A DNA stretch of 64,000 bases from Paenibacillus aceris (GTDB lineage Bacteria > Bacillota > Bacilli > Paenibacillales > NBRC-103111): assembly GCF_017874035.1 (NCBI RefSeq), contig NZ_JAGGKV010000002.1, positions 434,001-498,000 on the forward strand, written 5' to 3'. The position numbers and the translations under genes are program-made. Shown here in pieces: positions 26,731 through 37,651 of this stretch. The notes below the pieces were generated by a model. It saw only the letters and a program-made list of their open reading frames with translations, did no database searches and had not been told where the DNA came from. The first letter of the stretch is position 1; the number at the start of each line of letters is the position of its first letter.

Positions 26731-27123
26731 TTATTGGTTTCCATCGTCTTTCTTTGAACTTTCCGAATCAGATTGGTCAGAAGAACTTTTATCTTTCTTC
26801 CCTGCCCCACCCTCTGACTTGGATTGCGCTGGTTTTTCGCTTTCTTCTTTCAATTTCTTATATCGCTCTTCCGATTGCTTCATTAACTTATTCTCTTGTT
26901 TAACCTTATGTTGAATAATTTCATTGTACATCTCATATTGCTTTTTTAATTCCTGATTAATAACACTATTATCTTCTTTTTTAGTGCTGGAAGCCTTAGA
27001 TTTCGAATCTTTCTTCTCTTCCTCTTTCTTCTTATCGGAGCCTCCTCCAAAAATAGAACAAGACGTCAAAACAAGAACCATCACTGAAACAAAGATTAAT
27101 TTCATAATAGATCTAGCTCTCAT
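26731..27123 (-). CDS. Small lysine/glutamate/serine-rich lipoprotein
   Basis: The 130-residue protein has a signal peptide ending in lipobox LTSC (about residues 19-22), then FGGGSDKKKEEEKKDSKSK. It continues as a charged, probably helical segment (about 55-95) and a Ser/Asp/Lys-rich tail. The start at 27123 has GGAGTG six bases upstream. It is probably an outer-surface lipoprotein; no family can be assigned. It has its own terminator. Confidence 0.7.
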   Translation of the reverse strand: MRARSIMKLIFVSVMVLVLTSCSIFGGGSDKKKEEEKKDSKSKASSTKKEDNSVINQELKKQYEMYNEIIQHKVKQENKLMKQSEERYKKLKEESEKPAQSKSEGGAGKKDKSSSDQSDSESSKKDDGNQ

Positions 27124-27189
27124 TCATATCACTCCGTGGTTTGTTTCCCTTAGCTTGCCCCACTTAGATGATCGTCCATACCCAAAAGA

Positions 27190-27227
27190 AACACCCTTTC
27201 ACTATGAAAAAATAGGGAAAGGGTGTT
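27190..27227 (-). terminator. Terminator after metG
   Basis: On the minus strand AACACCCTTTC / GAAAGGGTGTT with a 16-base loop is followed by TCTTTT, ten bases after the metG stop. Confidence 0.88.
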
Positions 27228-27236
27228 GTCATTTCG

Positions 27237-29246
<2,010 letters not shown>

Positions 29247-29261
29247 CTAGCTAAAAGTAGA

Positions 29262-29560
29262 AAACACAAAAAGCCCTCATCCATCTTGGGACGAGAGCTG
29301 AACTCACGCGGTACCACCCAGGTTCCCCCGCCTTTCACAAGCTCGGGGCTCAGTAAGTCTATTACGACTTGCCCATTAACGCTGGGAAACGAAGCCAGCT
29401 TACTTCCAACCTTGCGTATCTCCATTTCACACGCATTTTGGACAGCTCGAAGGCTTATTCTCCGGGACCATCTTCCAAACTTATTCCTATACCGGCTTTC
29501 ACCTGCCCCGGCTCTCTGTTCATAGGCTTCCGTCTGTACTTATCCGTTCATCGAATCCAT
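29262..29560 (-). promoter_or_regulatory. T-box leader of metG
   Basis: The conserved T-box GGTGGTACCGCG is present on the minus strand (29307-29318). It is followed by a terminator helix (AGCTCTCGTCC / GGATGAGGGCT, then TTTTT; about 29266-29299). Upstream are stem I-like segments. An ATG triplet (29469-29471, minus strand) in AAGATGGTCC fits a methionine specifier. Uncharged tRNA-Met would favour antitermination and metG expression. Confidence 0.9.
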
Positions 29561-29604
29561 ATATAACATCTTAAGGCAAATATATCGAAAATAAGCGCTG
29601 CCTG

Positions 29605-29853
29605 TCAAGCCGACTGATCGTTATGAGTTAATTTTTCCGACCGCGGGGGTACATAATCAATCCCACCTGAATGAAACGGATGGCATTTACAAATTCGTTT
29701 CACAGATAGCCAAGTCCCCTTCAGAGCACCGTGAACTTCAATTGCCTCCAAAGCGTACTGTGAACATGTGGGATAGAAACGGCAGGTTGGCGGCTTTAGC
29801 GGCGAAATGAATTTCCGATAGAAATGAATAGGAGCTTGCAGCGTCCTTTTCAT
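29605..29853 (-). CDS. yidD: Membrane protein insertion efficiency factor YidD
   Basis: The 82-residue protein has the family pattern [58 protein letters not shown]. The conserved cysteines are in the expected places. YidD helps YidC insert membrane proteins. The gene stands alone between the metG leader and the accessory region. Confidence 0.95.
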   Translation of the reverse strand: MKRTLQAPIHFYRKFISPLKPPTCRFYPTCSQYALEAIEVHGALKGTWLSVKRICKCHPFHSGGIDYVPPRSEKLTHNDQSA

Positions 29854-29949
29854 ATTATTCTTCTCTCCTCACAAAGTTAACTAACCATGCTACTCCTTCA
29901 TCATGCCTGAAAAACAGATTGGGGTCAAATCGTCATGTGTCAAATTTAC

Positions 29950-30660
29950 TCAAGAATATTGAAAACACTTCAGGAATGTAGGATAAAATTGATTCGATAT
30001 TGCCATTTTGACATACTTATTTAACAAACTTAAGCAATCATGACCACGATTAGATTGATTTTTCATGTGCGCAAATAATTGAGGTATATTTAACCTCTTA
30101 TTACGGAACGTTAATTTATTTTGTAACTTGTTTATTTTGGATTCGAGATACATATTTAGATCCCAAGTTGAAGAATTATTTTGAGTTTGAGCGACCTTCA
30201 AAGAGGTTTCGGAAAGCTGGAGATCATCAGCAGTTTGTGAATCGGAGTTGGAAACGGGGCCATTTTCTTTACTGAGTAACTTCACCCTGTTCTGCGTATA
30301 CTCAAATGCAAATTGGATTTTTGTCAATAACAACTGGGCGCTTCTATAATTAATTTGGAGTACCCGCGCAAGTTTGCTGGCTGTACAGTTTATTCCTTCT
30401 TTTATTAACAGTTGAATCGCTTGGAACCAAAGTAGTAACGGTAACTTTGATTTGTGCATGATCGTCCCCGCGGTTAGAGAGACCTGCATCCTGCACTCCT
30501 TACATTCTAACAATCTACGTGATCTAATATTAAATGCCTCATTATTATCACAACGGGGGCAGCAAAATCCATTTGACCAACGCATATTCGTCAAAAACTG
30601 TTCACACTCCTCTTCCGAACAGAAGAAATTCGTGCTCATATCCATATATTGTTGACCCAT
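29950..30660 (-). CDS. Stand-alone transposase zinc-ribbon protein (IS1595-like N-terminus)
   Basis: Residues 12-110 match the N-terminal module of IS1595-type transposases: GFCCPRCDNNEAF and LECKECRMQVSLTAGTIMHKSKLPLLLWFQAI, a four-Cys zinc ribbon plus helices. An HTH-like segment ASKLARVLQINYRSAQLLL follows. The catalytic DDE/ISXO2 domain is missing. The C-terminal half (about 125-236) is an unrelated Ser/Gln/Asn-rich helical region. It is either a truncated remnant or a domesticated DNA-binding protein. The coding sequence is intact and AT-rich, and it is flanked by an AT-rich repeat array. Confidence 0.75.
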   Translation of the reverse strand: MGQQYMDMSTNFFCSEEECEQFLTNMRWSNGFCCPRCDNNEAFNIRSRRLLECKECRMQVSLTAGTIMHKSKLPLLLWFQAIQLLIKEGINCTASKLARVLQINYRSAQLLLTKIQFAFEYTQNRVKLLSKENGPVSNSDSQTADDLQLSETSLKVAQTQNNSSTWDLNMYLESKINKLQNKLTFRNKRLNIPQLFAHMKNQSNRGHDCLSLLNKYVKMAISNQFYPTFLKCFQYS

Positions 30661-30807
30661 CTAGCCCACCCCAAAACGAGAACACTTGTTCCTTTTCTTG
30701 ATTATATCAAATGATTTGCAATTTGGGAAGTTAATTTATTTAAGTTATTTTTTGGTTTTTTTCATCAGGGTGATATATCGGGGAAAATGAAATTCTGTGA
30801 TATATAC

Positions 30808-31010
30808 ATTTGAAGATAAAAAGGCTTTCAATTAGTACTTAAACGAAAATACTACTCTTTCAACTCTCACTTAAATGAAAGTAAAAGAAGCTTCTAACTC
30901 TTAATTAAAATGAAAGAAATAAAGACCTCCAACTCTTAATTAAATGAAAGAAAAAAAGACTTCCAACTCTCAATAAAATGAAAGATAAAAGTCCCACAAC
31001 TCTTAATTAA
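30808..31010. repeat. Degenerate tandem repeat, about 34-bp unit
   Basis: The core AACTCT begins at 30861, 30895, 30930, 30964 and 30997, spaced 34, 35, 34 and 33 bp. A weaker copy lies before the first. Each unit continues (T/C)AATTAAAATGAAAG and an A-rich run. The whole unit is conserved rather than alternating repeat and spacer, so it is not a CRISPR. TTAATTAA recurs in three units. The array lies upstream of the zinc-ribbon gene, in AT-rich DNA without genes (30661-31060). Confidence 0.8.
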
Positions 31011-31109
31011 TATAAAATTTTATTCTTAGTAGTAACTTTTTTGTATATACGACAGAAAATGAGAAAAAGAGATATGTATGGTCAGCTTTTGGTTGCCATG
31101 TTTCGGATT

Positions 31110-31345
31110 TGAATGCTGGAGTGACGTTGGTGTTGGATTGGATTGGGTTGGCGTAGTTTAGCTCAGGGTTGGGGTTGGGTTCGGGTTCGGGTTCGGGTTC
31201 GGGTTCGGGTTCGGGGCGGCTCTGGTCGGGGCGCTTCGGGGGCAGGGTCTGCTTCGGCCTCGGGTTCTGAGACTGGTTCGGGGCGGGGTGGTGGCTGGTG
31301 TGTGGTGGGTGTTGGATGTGGTGGGGTTGGTGGGGGTGGAAGTAT
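31110..31345. repeat. G-rich low-complexity tract with telomere-like GGGTTC repeats
   Basis: Six to seven GGGTTC or related units (31166-31216) sit in a longer stretch (31110-31345) that is nearly pure G and T on the plus strand. Four or more GGG runs at 3-base spacing make a strong G-quadruplex motif. The open frames through it encode only RVRVRV or RTRTRT low-complexity peptides without ribosome sites, so I treat it as non-coding. Nothing else was seen between 31010 and 31455. Confidence 0.75.
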
Positions 31346-31455
31346 AGCGAATGAGTCGGGTAAAGAATTCTTCGTGAACAATGTGCAGATGTGAGTGCTT
31401 TGAGATATTTGAGATGTGTCTGCGATGAGATGGGGCATCAAATGGGTAGGCTTAC

Positions 31456-31503
31456 AAAAAACGATGCCATGAACATTTTAAGTTCTGGGCATCGTTTTTA
31501 AGG
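31456..31503 (-). terminator. Bidirectional-looking terminator after ppsR
   Basis: AAAAACGATGCC pairs with GGCATCGTTTTT around an inner GAAC / GTTC stem. On the minus strand it lies 12 bases after the ppsR stop. Confidence 0.92.
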
Positions 31504-31515
31504 GGAAATTCTTTA

Positions 31516-32322
31516 TTATCGGATTGAGATGAGATCAAGGATAAGTCCTGCTGTCTCTTCAATTGCTTTGTTGGTGACATTGATGATCGGGCAGTCGAGC
31601 TGCTTCATAATGGAATGGGCGTAATCGAGTTCTTCTTGGATGCGGCGGAAGGTTGCATATTGGGAACCATCCGGAAGGCCGACGGCTTTGAGACGCTCGA
31701 GACGAATTTGTAGAATTTGGTTGGCATCCATGGTAAGACCGATGATGCGTTTGCTTGGGATTTTAAAAAGTTCCGGTGGCAATTTGATTTCTGGAATGAT
31801 TGGAAGGTTTGCAGATTTAAAACCTTTGTGTGCAAGGTAAATGCTTAGCGGTGTCTTGGACGTGCGAGACACTCCGATGAGGACTACATCGGCTTGAAGC
31901 ATGCCGCGGTTATCTTTGCCATCGTCATATTTGACGGCAAATTCAATGGCATCTACTCTTCGGAAGTAGTCGGCGTCCATTTCGTGCAGCAAGCCCGGTT
32001 TGCGCTTCGGCATGTGTCCATACGTTTCCGAAAAGGCTTCCAGCATCGGACCCATTATATCGACGGTTCGCACACCAAGGCGATGCGCTTCATTTTTCAT
32101 GGTTTCACGCAGTTCGGGCTGCACGAGTGTGTAGGCGACAAAGCCTCCCGCTGCAGCTGCTTCCTGCAGCATTTGGACGATTTCATTTTGATGGCTGATA
32201 TGACCGTATCGCTTAATTCTCATCTGTTCGTAATTGAATTGACGAATGGTGGCTCTTGCAACGGCATCCGCGGTTTCACCAATTGAATCTGAGCAAATAA
32301 ACAAATGCTGTTGTTCGGTCAC
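31516..32322 (-). CDS. ppsR: Pyruvate, phosphate dikinase / PEP synthase regulatory protein (YqfL family)
   Basis: This 268-residue DUF299 protein has the P-loop-like GVSRTSKTPLSIYLAHKG and the N-terminal FICSDSIGETADAVARA. The family is a bifunctional ADP-dependent kinase and Pi-dependent pyrophosphorylase that inactivates and reactivates PPDK or PEP synthase. No dikinase gene is in the window. It stands alone with its own terminator. Confidence 0.92.
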   Translation of the reverse strand: MTEQQHLFICSDSIGETADAVARATIRQFNYEQMRIKRYGHISHQNEIVQMLQEAAAAGGFVAYTLVQPELRETMKNEAHRLGVRTVDIMGPMLEAFSETYGHMPKRKPGLLHEMDADYFRRVDAIEFAVKYDDGKDNRGMLQADVVLIGVSRTSKTPLSIYLAHKGFKSANLPIIPEIKLPPELFKIPSKRIIGLTMDANQILQIRLERLKAVGLPDGSQYATFRRIQEELDYAHSIMKQLDCPIINVTNKAIEETAGLILDLISIR

Positions 32323-32378
32323 AATGCACCCCCTTTGAACCTGCTATAAGTGAGATTATACCAAAAATGCAAAGAAAC

Positions 32379-32402
32379 CTCTATCCATAAAGCGATAGAG
32401 GC
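32379..32402 (-). terminator. Terminator after the GH42 gene
   Basis: The stem CCTCTATC / GATAGAGG is followed on the minus strand by TTTCTTT, 14 bases after the beta-galactosidase stop. Confidence 0.8.
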
Positions 32403-32415
32403 TGGTGGTTTAAGA

Positions 32416-34443
32416 TTAATGTTTTTTCATAATCACGACACCTTTTGCTGGGAGTGTGACGGTATTTTCTATCTTTTGATCAGTGATCAAGTTTGATGTC
32501 CTGAGATTACCTATTTCAACTGTCGCTTCGTGCTCATTGTGATTAAGTAGAAATAAATAGTTCTCCATATTTTTGCTTCTGATGGATAGTTCAACACCTG
32601 GAACAGCAGCTATCGGAGCAATGATTCCTTTGTCTTGGCATAATTGGCGAAGTAGTCCTTGCAAAAATGATGGCTCCGGACTAGTAGCTACATACCAGGC
32701 TTGGCCTGAACCAAATGTATTTACGGTTAGGGCCGGCATTCCAGTGTAGAAATCACTACCATAGACGGCTTTGATTTCGGCACCCTCTGAATGGATTATA
32801 TCGCACAGCACTCCACATTGATATTCCCCTTCGAGCTCTCCCCATTGTTCACTCATCACGATTTGATTTCTCTTGTCAGGGAACAAAGCATCGATTTCTT
32901 CAGCCCAAATTCCCAGTAATTTACGTAATTCGCCAGGATAACCACCTAAGGTGACAATGTCGTTCTCATTCACGATGCCGCTGAAGAATGTAGTAAGGAA
33001 TGTGCCACCTGCATGTACAAAATCTTCAACACGCTTGGCATAGCCCTGTTTAATCATGTAAAGGACTGGTGCAATGACGATATCATAGCCCGATAGTTCG
33101 GCATCGACGCCAATCATATCTACTTGTATGTTTTGTTGGAAAAGGGCGTCGTAATATTTATGCACTTCATCGACATACTTGAGCGCGACGGTGGGGCCGC
33201 TGGAAAGCTCAACAGCCCAGCGGTTTTCCCAGTCAAATACGATGGCGACTTTCGCTTCGACTCTTGTATCCAGCAGCTTATCTGACAATTTATGCAGCTC
33301 TGTTCCTAATTCTGCGCACTCTCTAAATACTCGTGTATGCTCATGGCCGACATGCTCAATGACTGCCCCGTGGTATTTTTCACAAGCTCCGACGGATCGT
33401 CGAAGTTGAAAAAACATCACAGTATCCGCGCCGCGAGCTACGGCTTGATAGCTCCAAAGCTTCATTACTCCCGGACGTTTGAGTGAATTATAGGGCTGCC
33501 AATTTTGCTGACTTGGCGTCTGTTCCATCAGCATAAAGGGTTGACCCTGTTTTAAACCGCGCATAAGGTCATGTGTCATAGCCGTTAGACTAATCGGTGT
33601 ATCCAAGGAAGGATAGTTATCCCACGAAATGACATCCAAATATTTTGCCCACTTAAAATAGTCTAATTCTTTGTAAAGCCCCATCAGATTTGTCGTGATT
33701 GGTAGATCCGGGGTATGTTTTTTGATCGCGTTATATTCTAGCTTATAGCACTCTAGCATGCTATCCGACATAAATCTACGGTAATCCAGCGAGATGCCTT
33801 GGAAATTGGTATTATCCACACCCCATTCTTCAGACAGAGCATTCGGAGAAACGATTTCTTCCCACTCATAAAAGGTATGTCCCCAGAAGCTTGTATTCCA
33901 AACTTTATTCAACGTTTCGAGTGTCGTATATCGTTCTTGAAGCCATTTACGGAAACCATCCTCGCATTGATCGCAGTAACAATAGCCTCCATATTCATTT
34001 GAAACATGCCAAATTAAAATGGCCGGATGATCTTTATATCGTTCTGCCAGTTTATCTGCAAGTAGTGTGGAGTATTTACGATATGTAGGGCTGTTTGGAC
34101 AGGAATTATGTCTCCCGCCAAATTTACGCTTCCGCCCATGGAAATCCACTCGCAGCACATCGGGATATTTATGCGCCATCCAAGCTGGATGTGCGCCTGT
34201 GCTCGTTGCTAGGCAAACATAAGTGCCGTTCTCATACAACTTATCTATGATTTCATCTAACCAGGAAAAGTCATAGGTATCTTCATTCTTTTGCTGGCGA
34301 GCCCACGAAAAAACGTTCACGGTAGCTACATCAATTCCTGCAAGTTTGAACATCCTCATATCTTCATTCATGACTTCTTTGTCCCATTGTTCAGGGTTGT
34401 AGTCCCCGCCGTACCAAATTTTGGGGAGTTTCTCATTAATCAT
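32416..34443 (-). CDS. GH42 beta-galactosidase
   Basis: This 675-residue enzyme is of standard GH42 length. The TIM barrel starts IWYGGDYNPEQW. The acid/base glutamate is in HVSNEYGGY and the nucleophile glutamate in LMEQTPSQQNW. A four-Cys zinc site is represented by GYCYCDQCEDGF. It hydrolyses beta-galactosides and is predicted cytoplasmic (no signal peptide). An AraC regulator is divergent, so induction by the substrate sugar is likely. GAGGTG precedes the ATG at 34443. Confidence 0.93.
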   Translation of the reverse strand: MINEKLPKIWYGGDYNPEQWDKEVMNEDMRMFKLAGIDVATVNVFSWARQQKNEDTYDFSWLDEIIDKLYENGTYVCLATSTGAHPAWMAHKYPDVLRVDFHGRKRKFGGRHNSCPNSPTYRKYSTLLADKLAERYKDHPAILIWHVSNEYGGYCYCDQCEDGFRKWLQERYTTLETLNKVWNTSFWGHTFYEWEEIVSPNALSEEWGVDNTNFQGISLDYRRFMSDSMLECYKLEYNAIKKHTPDLPITTNLMGLYKELDYFKWAKYLDVISWDNYPSLDTPISLTAMTHDLMRGLKQGQPFMLMEQTPSQQNWQPYNSLKRPGVMKLWSYQAVARGADTVMFFQLRRSVGACEKYHGAVIEHVGHEHTRVFRECAELGTELHKLSDKLLDTRVEAKVAIVFDWENRWAVELSSGPTVALKYVDEVHKYYDALFQQNIQVDMIGVDAELSGYDIVIAPVLYMIKQGYAKRVEDFVHAGGTFLTTFFSGIVNENDIVTLGGYPGELRKLLGIWAEEIDALFPDKRNQIVMSEQWGELEGEYQCGVLCDIIHSEGAEIKAVYGSDFYTGMPALTVNTFGSGQAWYVATSPEPSFLQGLLRQLCQDKGIIAPIAAVPGVELSIRSKNMENYLFLLNHNEHEATVEIGNLRTSNLITDQKIENTVTLPAKGVVIMKKH

Positions 34444-34565
34444 GCTGTCACCTCATCAAAATTAATTAATATAAGAATAAGTCCATTGTATTGGAATATT
34501 TTTTATCTTAAAATATAATATTTTTACGAGCTGATATAATAAAATGGAACAGGTGACTATATCCA

Positions 34566-35387
34566 ATGCATAAAAGGTATGAATTAACCCCCTCTACAGC
34601 GCAACCGTTTCCAATATTTATTGAGAGTATTGGACATCATGAGGATCAGGAAAAGCTTGTACGCCCAGAGGGCTTCCCTTGTTATCATTGGCTTCAAACA
34701 TTCGCGGGTGAAGGGGAGTTCATACTCGATGGAAAAAAGTATTTGCTGACTAAAGGAACGGGGATTTTACTTCTTCCGGGGGTGCCTCACACTTACTATG
34801 CGATAACAGAACAGTGGTGTACGCAATATGTCACTTTTAGCGGGACTTGTATCGAAGCTATTTTAAGTACGCTGGACTTAATGGAATCTGCCGTTTACAA
34901 ATGGGATGTCAACGGTCCAATGCAGGCGGAGTTAGGGCACATTATTGAGAGTATGGATATTGGGCCGGATTACTCAAGTTATGATGCCTCAGCCGATTTA
35001 TATCATTTCTTCATCCAGCTCAAAAAGCATGGTCAAGTCAATAACCGCACCTCGATTCGCAATCAAATTGCGCATTTGCAGCCTTTGTTGCGGTGGCTGG
35101 AAACTAACTATCACAACCCCGATACGAGTCTTGGAGAAATGGCTGCCGTTCTGGCTATCACTCCACGACATTTAAGTACGTTATTTCAGCATGCATTTGG
35201 CCTCTCGCCTTACTCCTATTTAATTCGTATGAGGCTGCGAAAATCCAAAGAGATGTTGATTCAACAGCCGACGAAAACTGTCAAGGAAGTGGCTGAGCGT
35301 GCTGGTTTCCGTGATGTCAGCCATTTTGTAGCCAGCTTTCGCAAACATGTCGGACTGACGCCTGAACGGTTCAGACAGATGAATTAG
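34566..35387 (+). CDS. AraC family transcriptional regulator (beta-galactosidase locus)
   Basis: The 273-residue protein has an N-terminal cupin-like sensor domain (about residues 10-140, LLTKGTGILLLPGVPHTYY) and two C-terminal HTH motifs (LGEMAAVLAITPRHLSTLFQ and VKEVAERAGFRDVSHFVASF). It is divergent from the GH42 gene across a 122-base AT-rich region and is probably its activator. A TATAAT lies near 34537. Confidence 0.9.
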   Translation: MHKRYELTPSTAQPFPIFIESIGHHEDQEKLVRPEGFPCYHWLQTFAGEGEFILDGKKYLLTKGTGILLLPGVPHTYYAITEQWCTQYVTFSGTCIEAILSTLDLMESAVYKWDVNGPMQAELGHIIESMDIGPDYSSYDASADLYHFFIQLKKHGQVNNRTSIRNQIAHLQPLLRWLETNYHNPDTSLGEMAAVLAITPRHLSTLFQHAFGLSPYSYLIRMRLRKSKEMLIQQPTKTVKEVAERAGFRDVSHFVASFRKHVGLTPERFRQMN

Positions 35388-35401
35388 CTGGCATAATAGG
35401 A

Positions 35402-35424
35402 TATAATAAAAATATAGTAACTAT
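35402..35424 (+). promoter_or_regulatory. Promoter -10 and palindrome before the DsbA-like gene
   Basis: TATAAT (35402-35407) is followed at the expected start site by the palindrome ATAGT-A-ACTAT (35414-35424). That position suits a repressor. The AGTTA-type half-site recalls the operators of the MFS gene at 37.7 kb. Confidence 0.5.
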
Positions 35425-35453
35425 TTTTTCTTTAAAAGGAGATTAACTTATTT

Positions 35454-36092
35454 ATGATGATCGAAATTTTTGAAGATATTGTGTGTCCTTGGTGCCGGAT
35501 CGGCAAAAAGAATCTGGAAGATGCGTTGGCCAATTTCACGGCTGAACCAGTTGAGGTTCACTTCCGCGCTTATCAGCTTGATCCTTCAACACCTATCGAA
35601 GGTTCCCCTTTCCGCGAGGTGATGCTGCAAAAATTCCGCGCAGACGAAGAACGATTAAACGGTATGCTGCAGCAGGTCACCGAGGCTGGTAAAGCCTCAG
35701 GCTTGCATTTTGATTTCTCTCAAGTTAAGAAAATGCCAAATACGCTTAAAGCTCACCAGCTTATCGCCATTGCTGCCGAAGAATACAAAAAACCGCTCGT
35801 CAACGGATTATTCAAAGCCTACTTTGAGGATGGTAAAGACATTGGCCATATAGACGTTCTACTCGATATTGCTGAACAGTTGGGAATGGATCGTGAGCAA
35901 ACTGCTGCGCTTTTGAATGCGAAGGAGGGGCTGGAGCAGGTCGAAGATGATCTGGAGTTCGCTAGACAAGCCGGTGTTACAGGCGTTCCTTTCTTTGTAA
36001 TCAACCGGAAATATGCGCTTACCGGCGCTCAGCCTTCAGCTGCTTTCTTGCAAGCTCTAGAGCAAATTAGTACGGAGCAAACTAACAACTAA
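35454..36092 (+). CDS. DsbA family oxidoreductase (FrnE-like)
   Basis: The 212-residue thioredoxin-fold protein has the active site CPWC at residues 11-14 (EIFEDIVCPWCRIGK), a helical insertion, and the cis-proline motif TGVPFFVI. FrnE-like proteins are cytoplasmic disulfide isomerases linked to oxidative stress; no signal peptide is present. It may be co-regulated with the convergent MFS gene through similar operators (inference). Confidence 0.88.
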   Translation: MMIEIFEDIVCPWCRIGKKNLEDALANFTAEPVEVHFRAYQLDPSTPIEGSPFREVMLQKFRADEERLNGMLQQVTEAGKASGLHFDFSQVKKMPNTLKAHQLIAIAAEEYKKPLVNGLFKAYFEDGKDIGHIDVLLDIAEQLGMDREQTAALLNAKEGLEQVEDDLEFARQAGVTGVPFFVINRKYALTGAQPSAAFLQALEQISTEQTNN

Positions 36093-36123
36093 TAACATAA
36101 TAAAACTAAAATATAGTTATAAA

Positions 36124-36171
36124 AAAAAACCGACTCGCTTTTCTAAAAAGCGATCGGTTTTCTTTTTTTGA
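36124..36171. terminator. Bidirectional terminator
   Basis: AAAACCGACTCGCTTTT pairs with AAAAGCGATCGGTTTT (one mismatch) and is flanked by A-runs and T-runs. It serves the DsbA-like gene and the convergent MFS gene. Confidence 0.92.
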
Positions 36172-36174
36172 GGT

Positions 36175-37569
36175 TTAAGCTGCTGCAGCGGCTTTTTTAC
36201 CGAATATTTGTTTGTACAACAATCCACTTACGATGACCACTGCTGCAAAGATAATGAGCAAATTACTGTATGGAACGGCTGCCAATGAATTCAGAACCGG
36301 ATTCGAGTAGAACTCCATCATGCCGCCATCCAACAATTTGGCAACAAGAGCCGTGCCCACGGCGCCTGAAATAAAGCTGATGAGGTTAAACAGCCCCATG
36401 CCTACACCGGTTTCACTCACTTCCAAGGTCAAGGAAACACGATTCGCCAAAGCGGTCTGCACGAAGGAGAAACCTACATAGGTTGGAAGTAGTGCCGCTG
36501 AAATGAACCAAGGCGAATGGCCAACCATGAAGGCAATTGCCGCAAGGCTGATAACTAATAGCCCAAGGCCGATAAAGACGACAAAGTTATTGCCCTTTTT
36601 GTCGGCTAGATTTCCGCCAATCGTACCGAAAACAACTGAGCACATAGCGCCTGGGAACAAAATGAGACCGATTGTGCTCGTACTGAGGTCATTCACTTTA
36701 GCTAACATGAGCGGAATGACAAACATAATCCCCATGACGGTACAGAAAATGAGAAAACCTACAATCAAACCGCCACGGAGCAATTTATTTCGGAATAAGG
36801 ATGGTTCTATAAATGGGTCTTTTGCTTTACGGATATGAGCAACAAACCAAATAAGTAACGCTATGCTAGCCGCCAAATAGTACCAATGCGGGAATGACAG
36901 ATAGACGGTTATACCCGCAACGGAAAATGCGACGAGTGCTGCGCCAAGAATGTCGACACTGCCTGGTTTTCTCTTTTCCGCAGGCAAAATCTGATTAAAG
37001 AAAGGGATTGAAATAAGTGTAAATAAAGGAATGATAAACAAGTAGGTCCAGTGGAACGTTGCGGAAACAAATCCGCCGACAACCGGCCCTACCGCGATGG
37101 CGAAGGAAACGGTGGAGGTTAAAAGCCCGAATACTTTTCCACGATCTGAAGGAGAAAAATAACGTGCGACAACGACCATCACAAGCGCGGGGATAGCGGA
37201 TGCGCCAGCACCCTGTACGGCGCGGGCAAAAATGACAGCCGGATACCAAGCTTGAAGCGCAAACCCGAGTGCAGATCCCACACTATAGATGAGAACTCCT
37301 GCGACAATCAACTTCTTCAACGAAAAAATATCGGATAAGCGGCCATAAATAACGGACCCTATCCCGAAAAAGATAATAAAGGTGGTGAGCACCCAACTCA
37401 CGCCTGTCGGCGTAATCCCGTACTGTTTAGCGATTTCCGGTGTAGAAACGTTGAAGACCGTTTCGTTCAATACAGCGAAAAATATAAGAAAAATAATCCA
37501 TGGCACAGCCTTTCTGGCATCTATGACTTGCTCTTGTGCCATTTCTGTTGCAGAAGCAACGTGTTGCAT
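36175..37569 (-). CDS. MFS exporter, DHA2-like
   Basis: This 464-residue protein has about 14 membrane helices. It contains the MFS motif A GRLSDIFSLKK (about residues 77-87) and motif C-like VGPVVGGFVSATFHWTYLF. It resembles drug/proton antiporters of the TetK/QacA type. Its substrate is unknown. The promoter overlaps inverted repeats (see below), so it is probably repressed by an unlinked TetR- or MarR-type protein. It ends in a poly-alanine tail. Confidence 0.88.
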   Translation of the reverse strand: MQHVASATEMAQEQVIDARKAVPWIIFLIFFAVLNETVFNVSTPEIAKQYGITPTGVSWVLTTFIIFFGIGSVIYGRLSDIFSLKKLIVAGVLIYSVGSALGFALQAWYPAVIFARAVQGAGASAIPALVMVVVARYFSPSDRGKVFGLLTSTVSFAIAVGPVVGGFVSATFHWTYLFIIPLFTLISIPFFNQILPAEKRKPGSVDILGAALVAFSVAGITVYLSFPHWYYLAASIALLIWFVAHIRKAKDPFIEPSLFRNKLLRGGLIVGFLIFCTVMGIMFVIPLMLAKVNDLSTSTIGLILFPGAMCSVVFGTIGGNLADKKGNNFVVFIGLGLLVISLAAIAFMVGHSPWFISAALLPTYVGFSFVQTALANRVSLTLEVSETGVGMGLFNLISFISGAVGTALVAKLLDGGMMEFYSNPVLNSLAAVPYSNLLIIFAAVVIVSGLLYKQIFGKKAAAAA

Positions 37570-37651
37570 GGTTCCACCTCCACTTTTTTGTCTCCAGCCA
37601 TCTTATCATAAGAAGTTCGTCTACCGACCGGAAAAAACAATTCTAAACAAT

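Noticed and set aside
30808..31010. Possible CRISPR array
   Set aside because: The whole 34-bp unit is conserved with no unique spacers, and no cas genes are near.
31143..31441. Open frames with RVRVRV or RTRTRT runs
   Set aside because: They are generated by the GGGTTC repeats, have no SD and no plausible domain.
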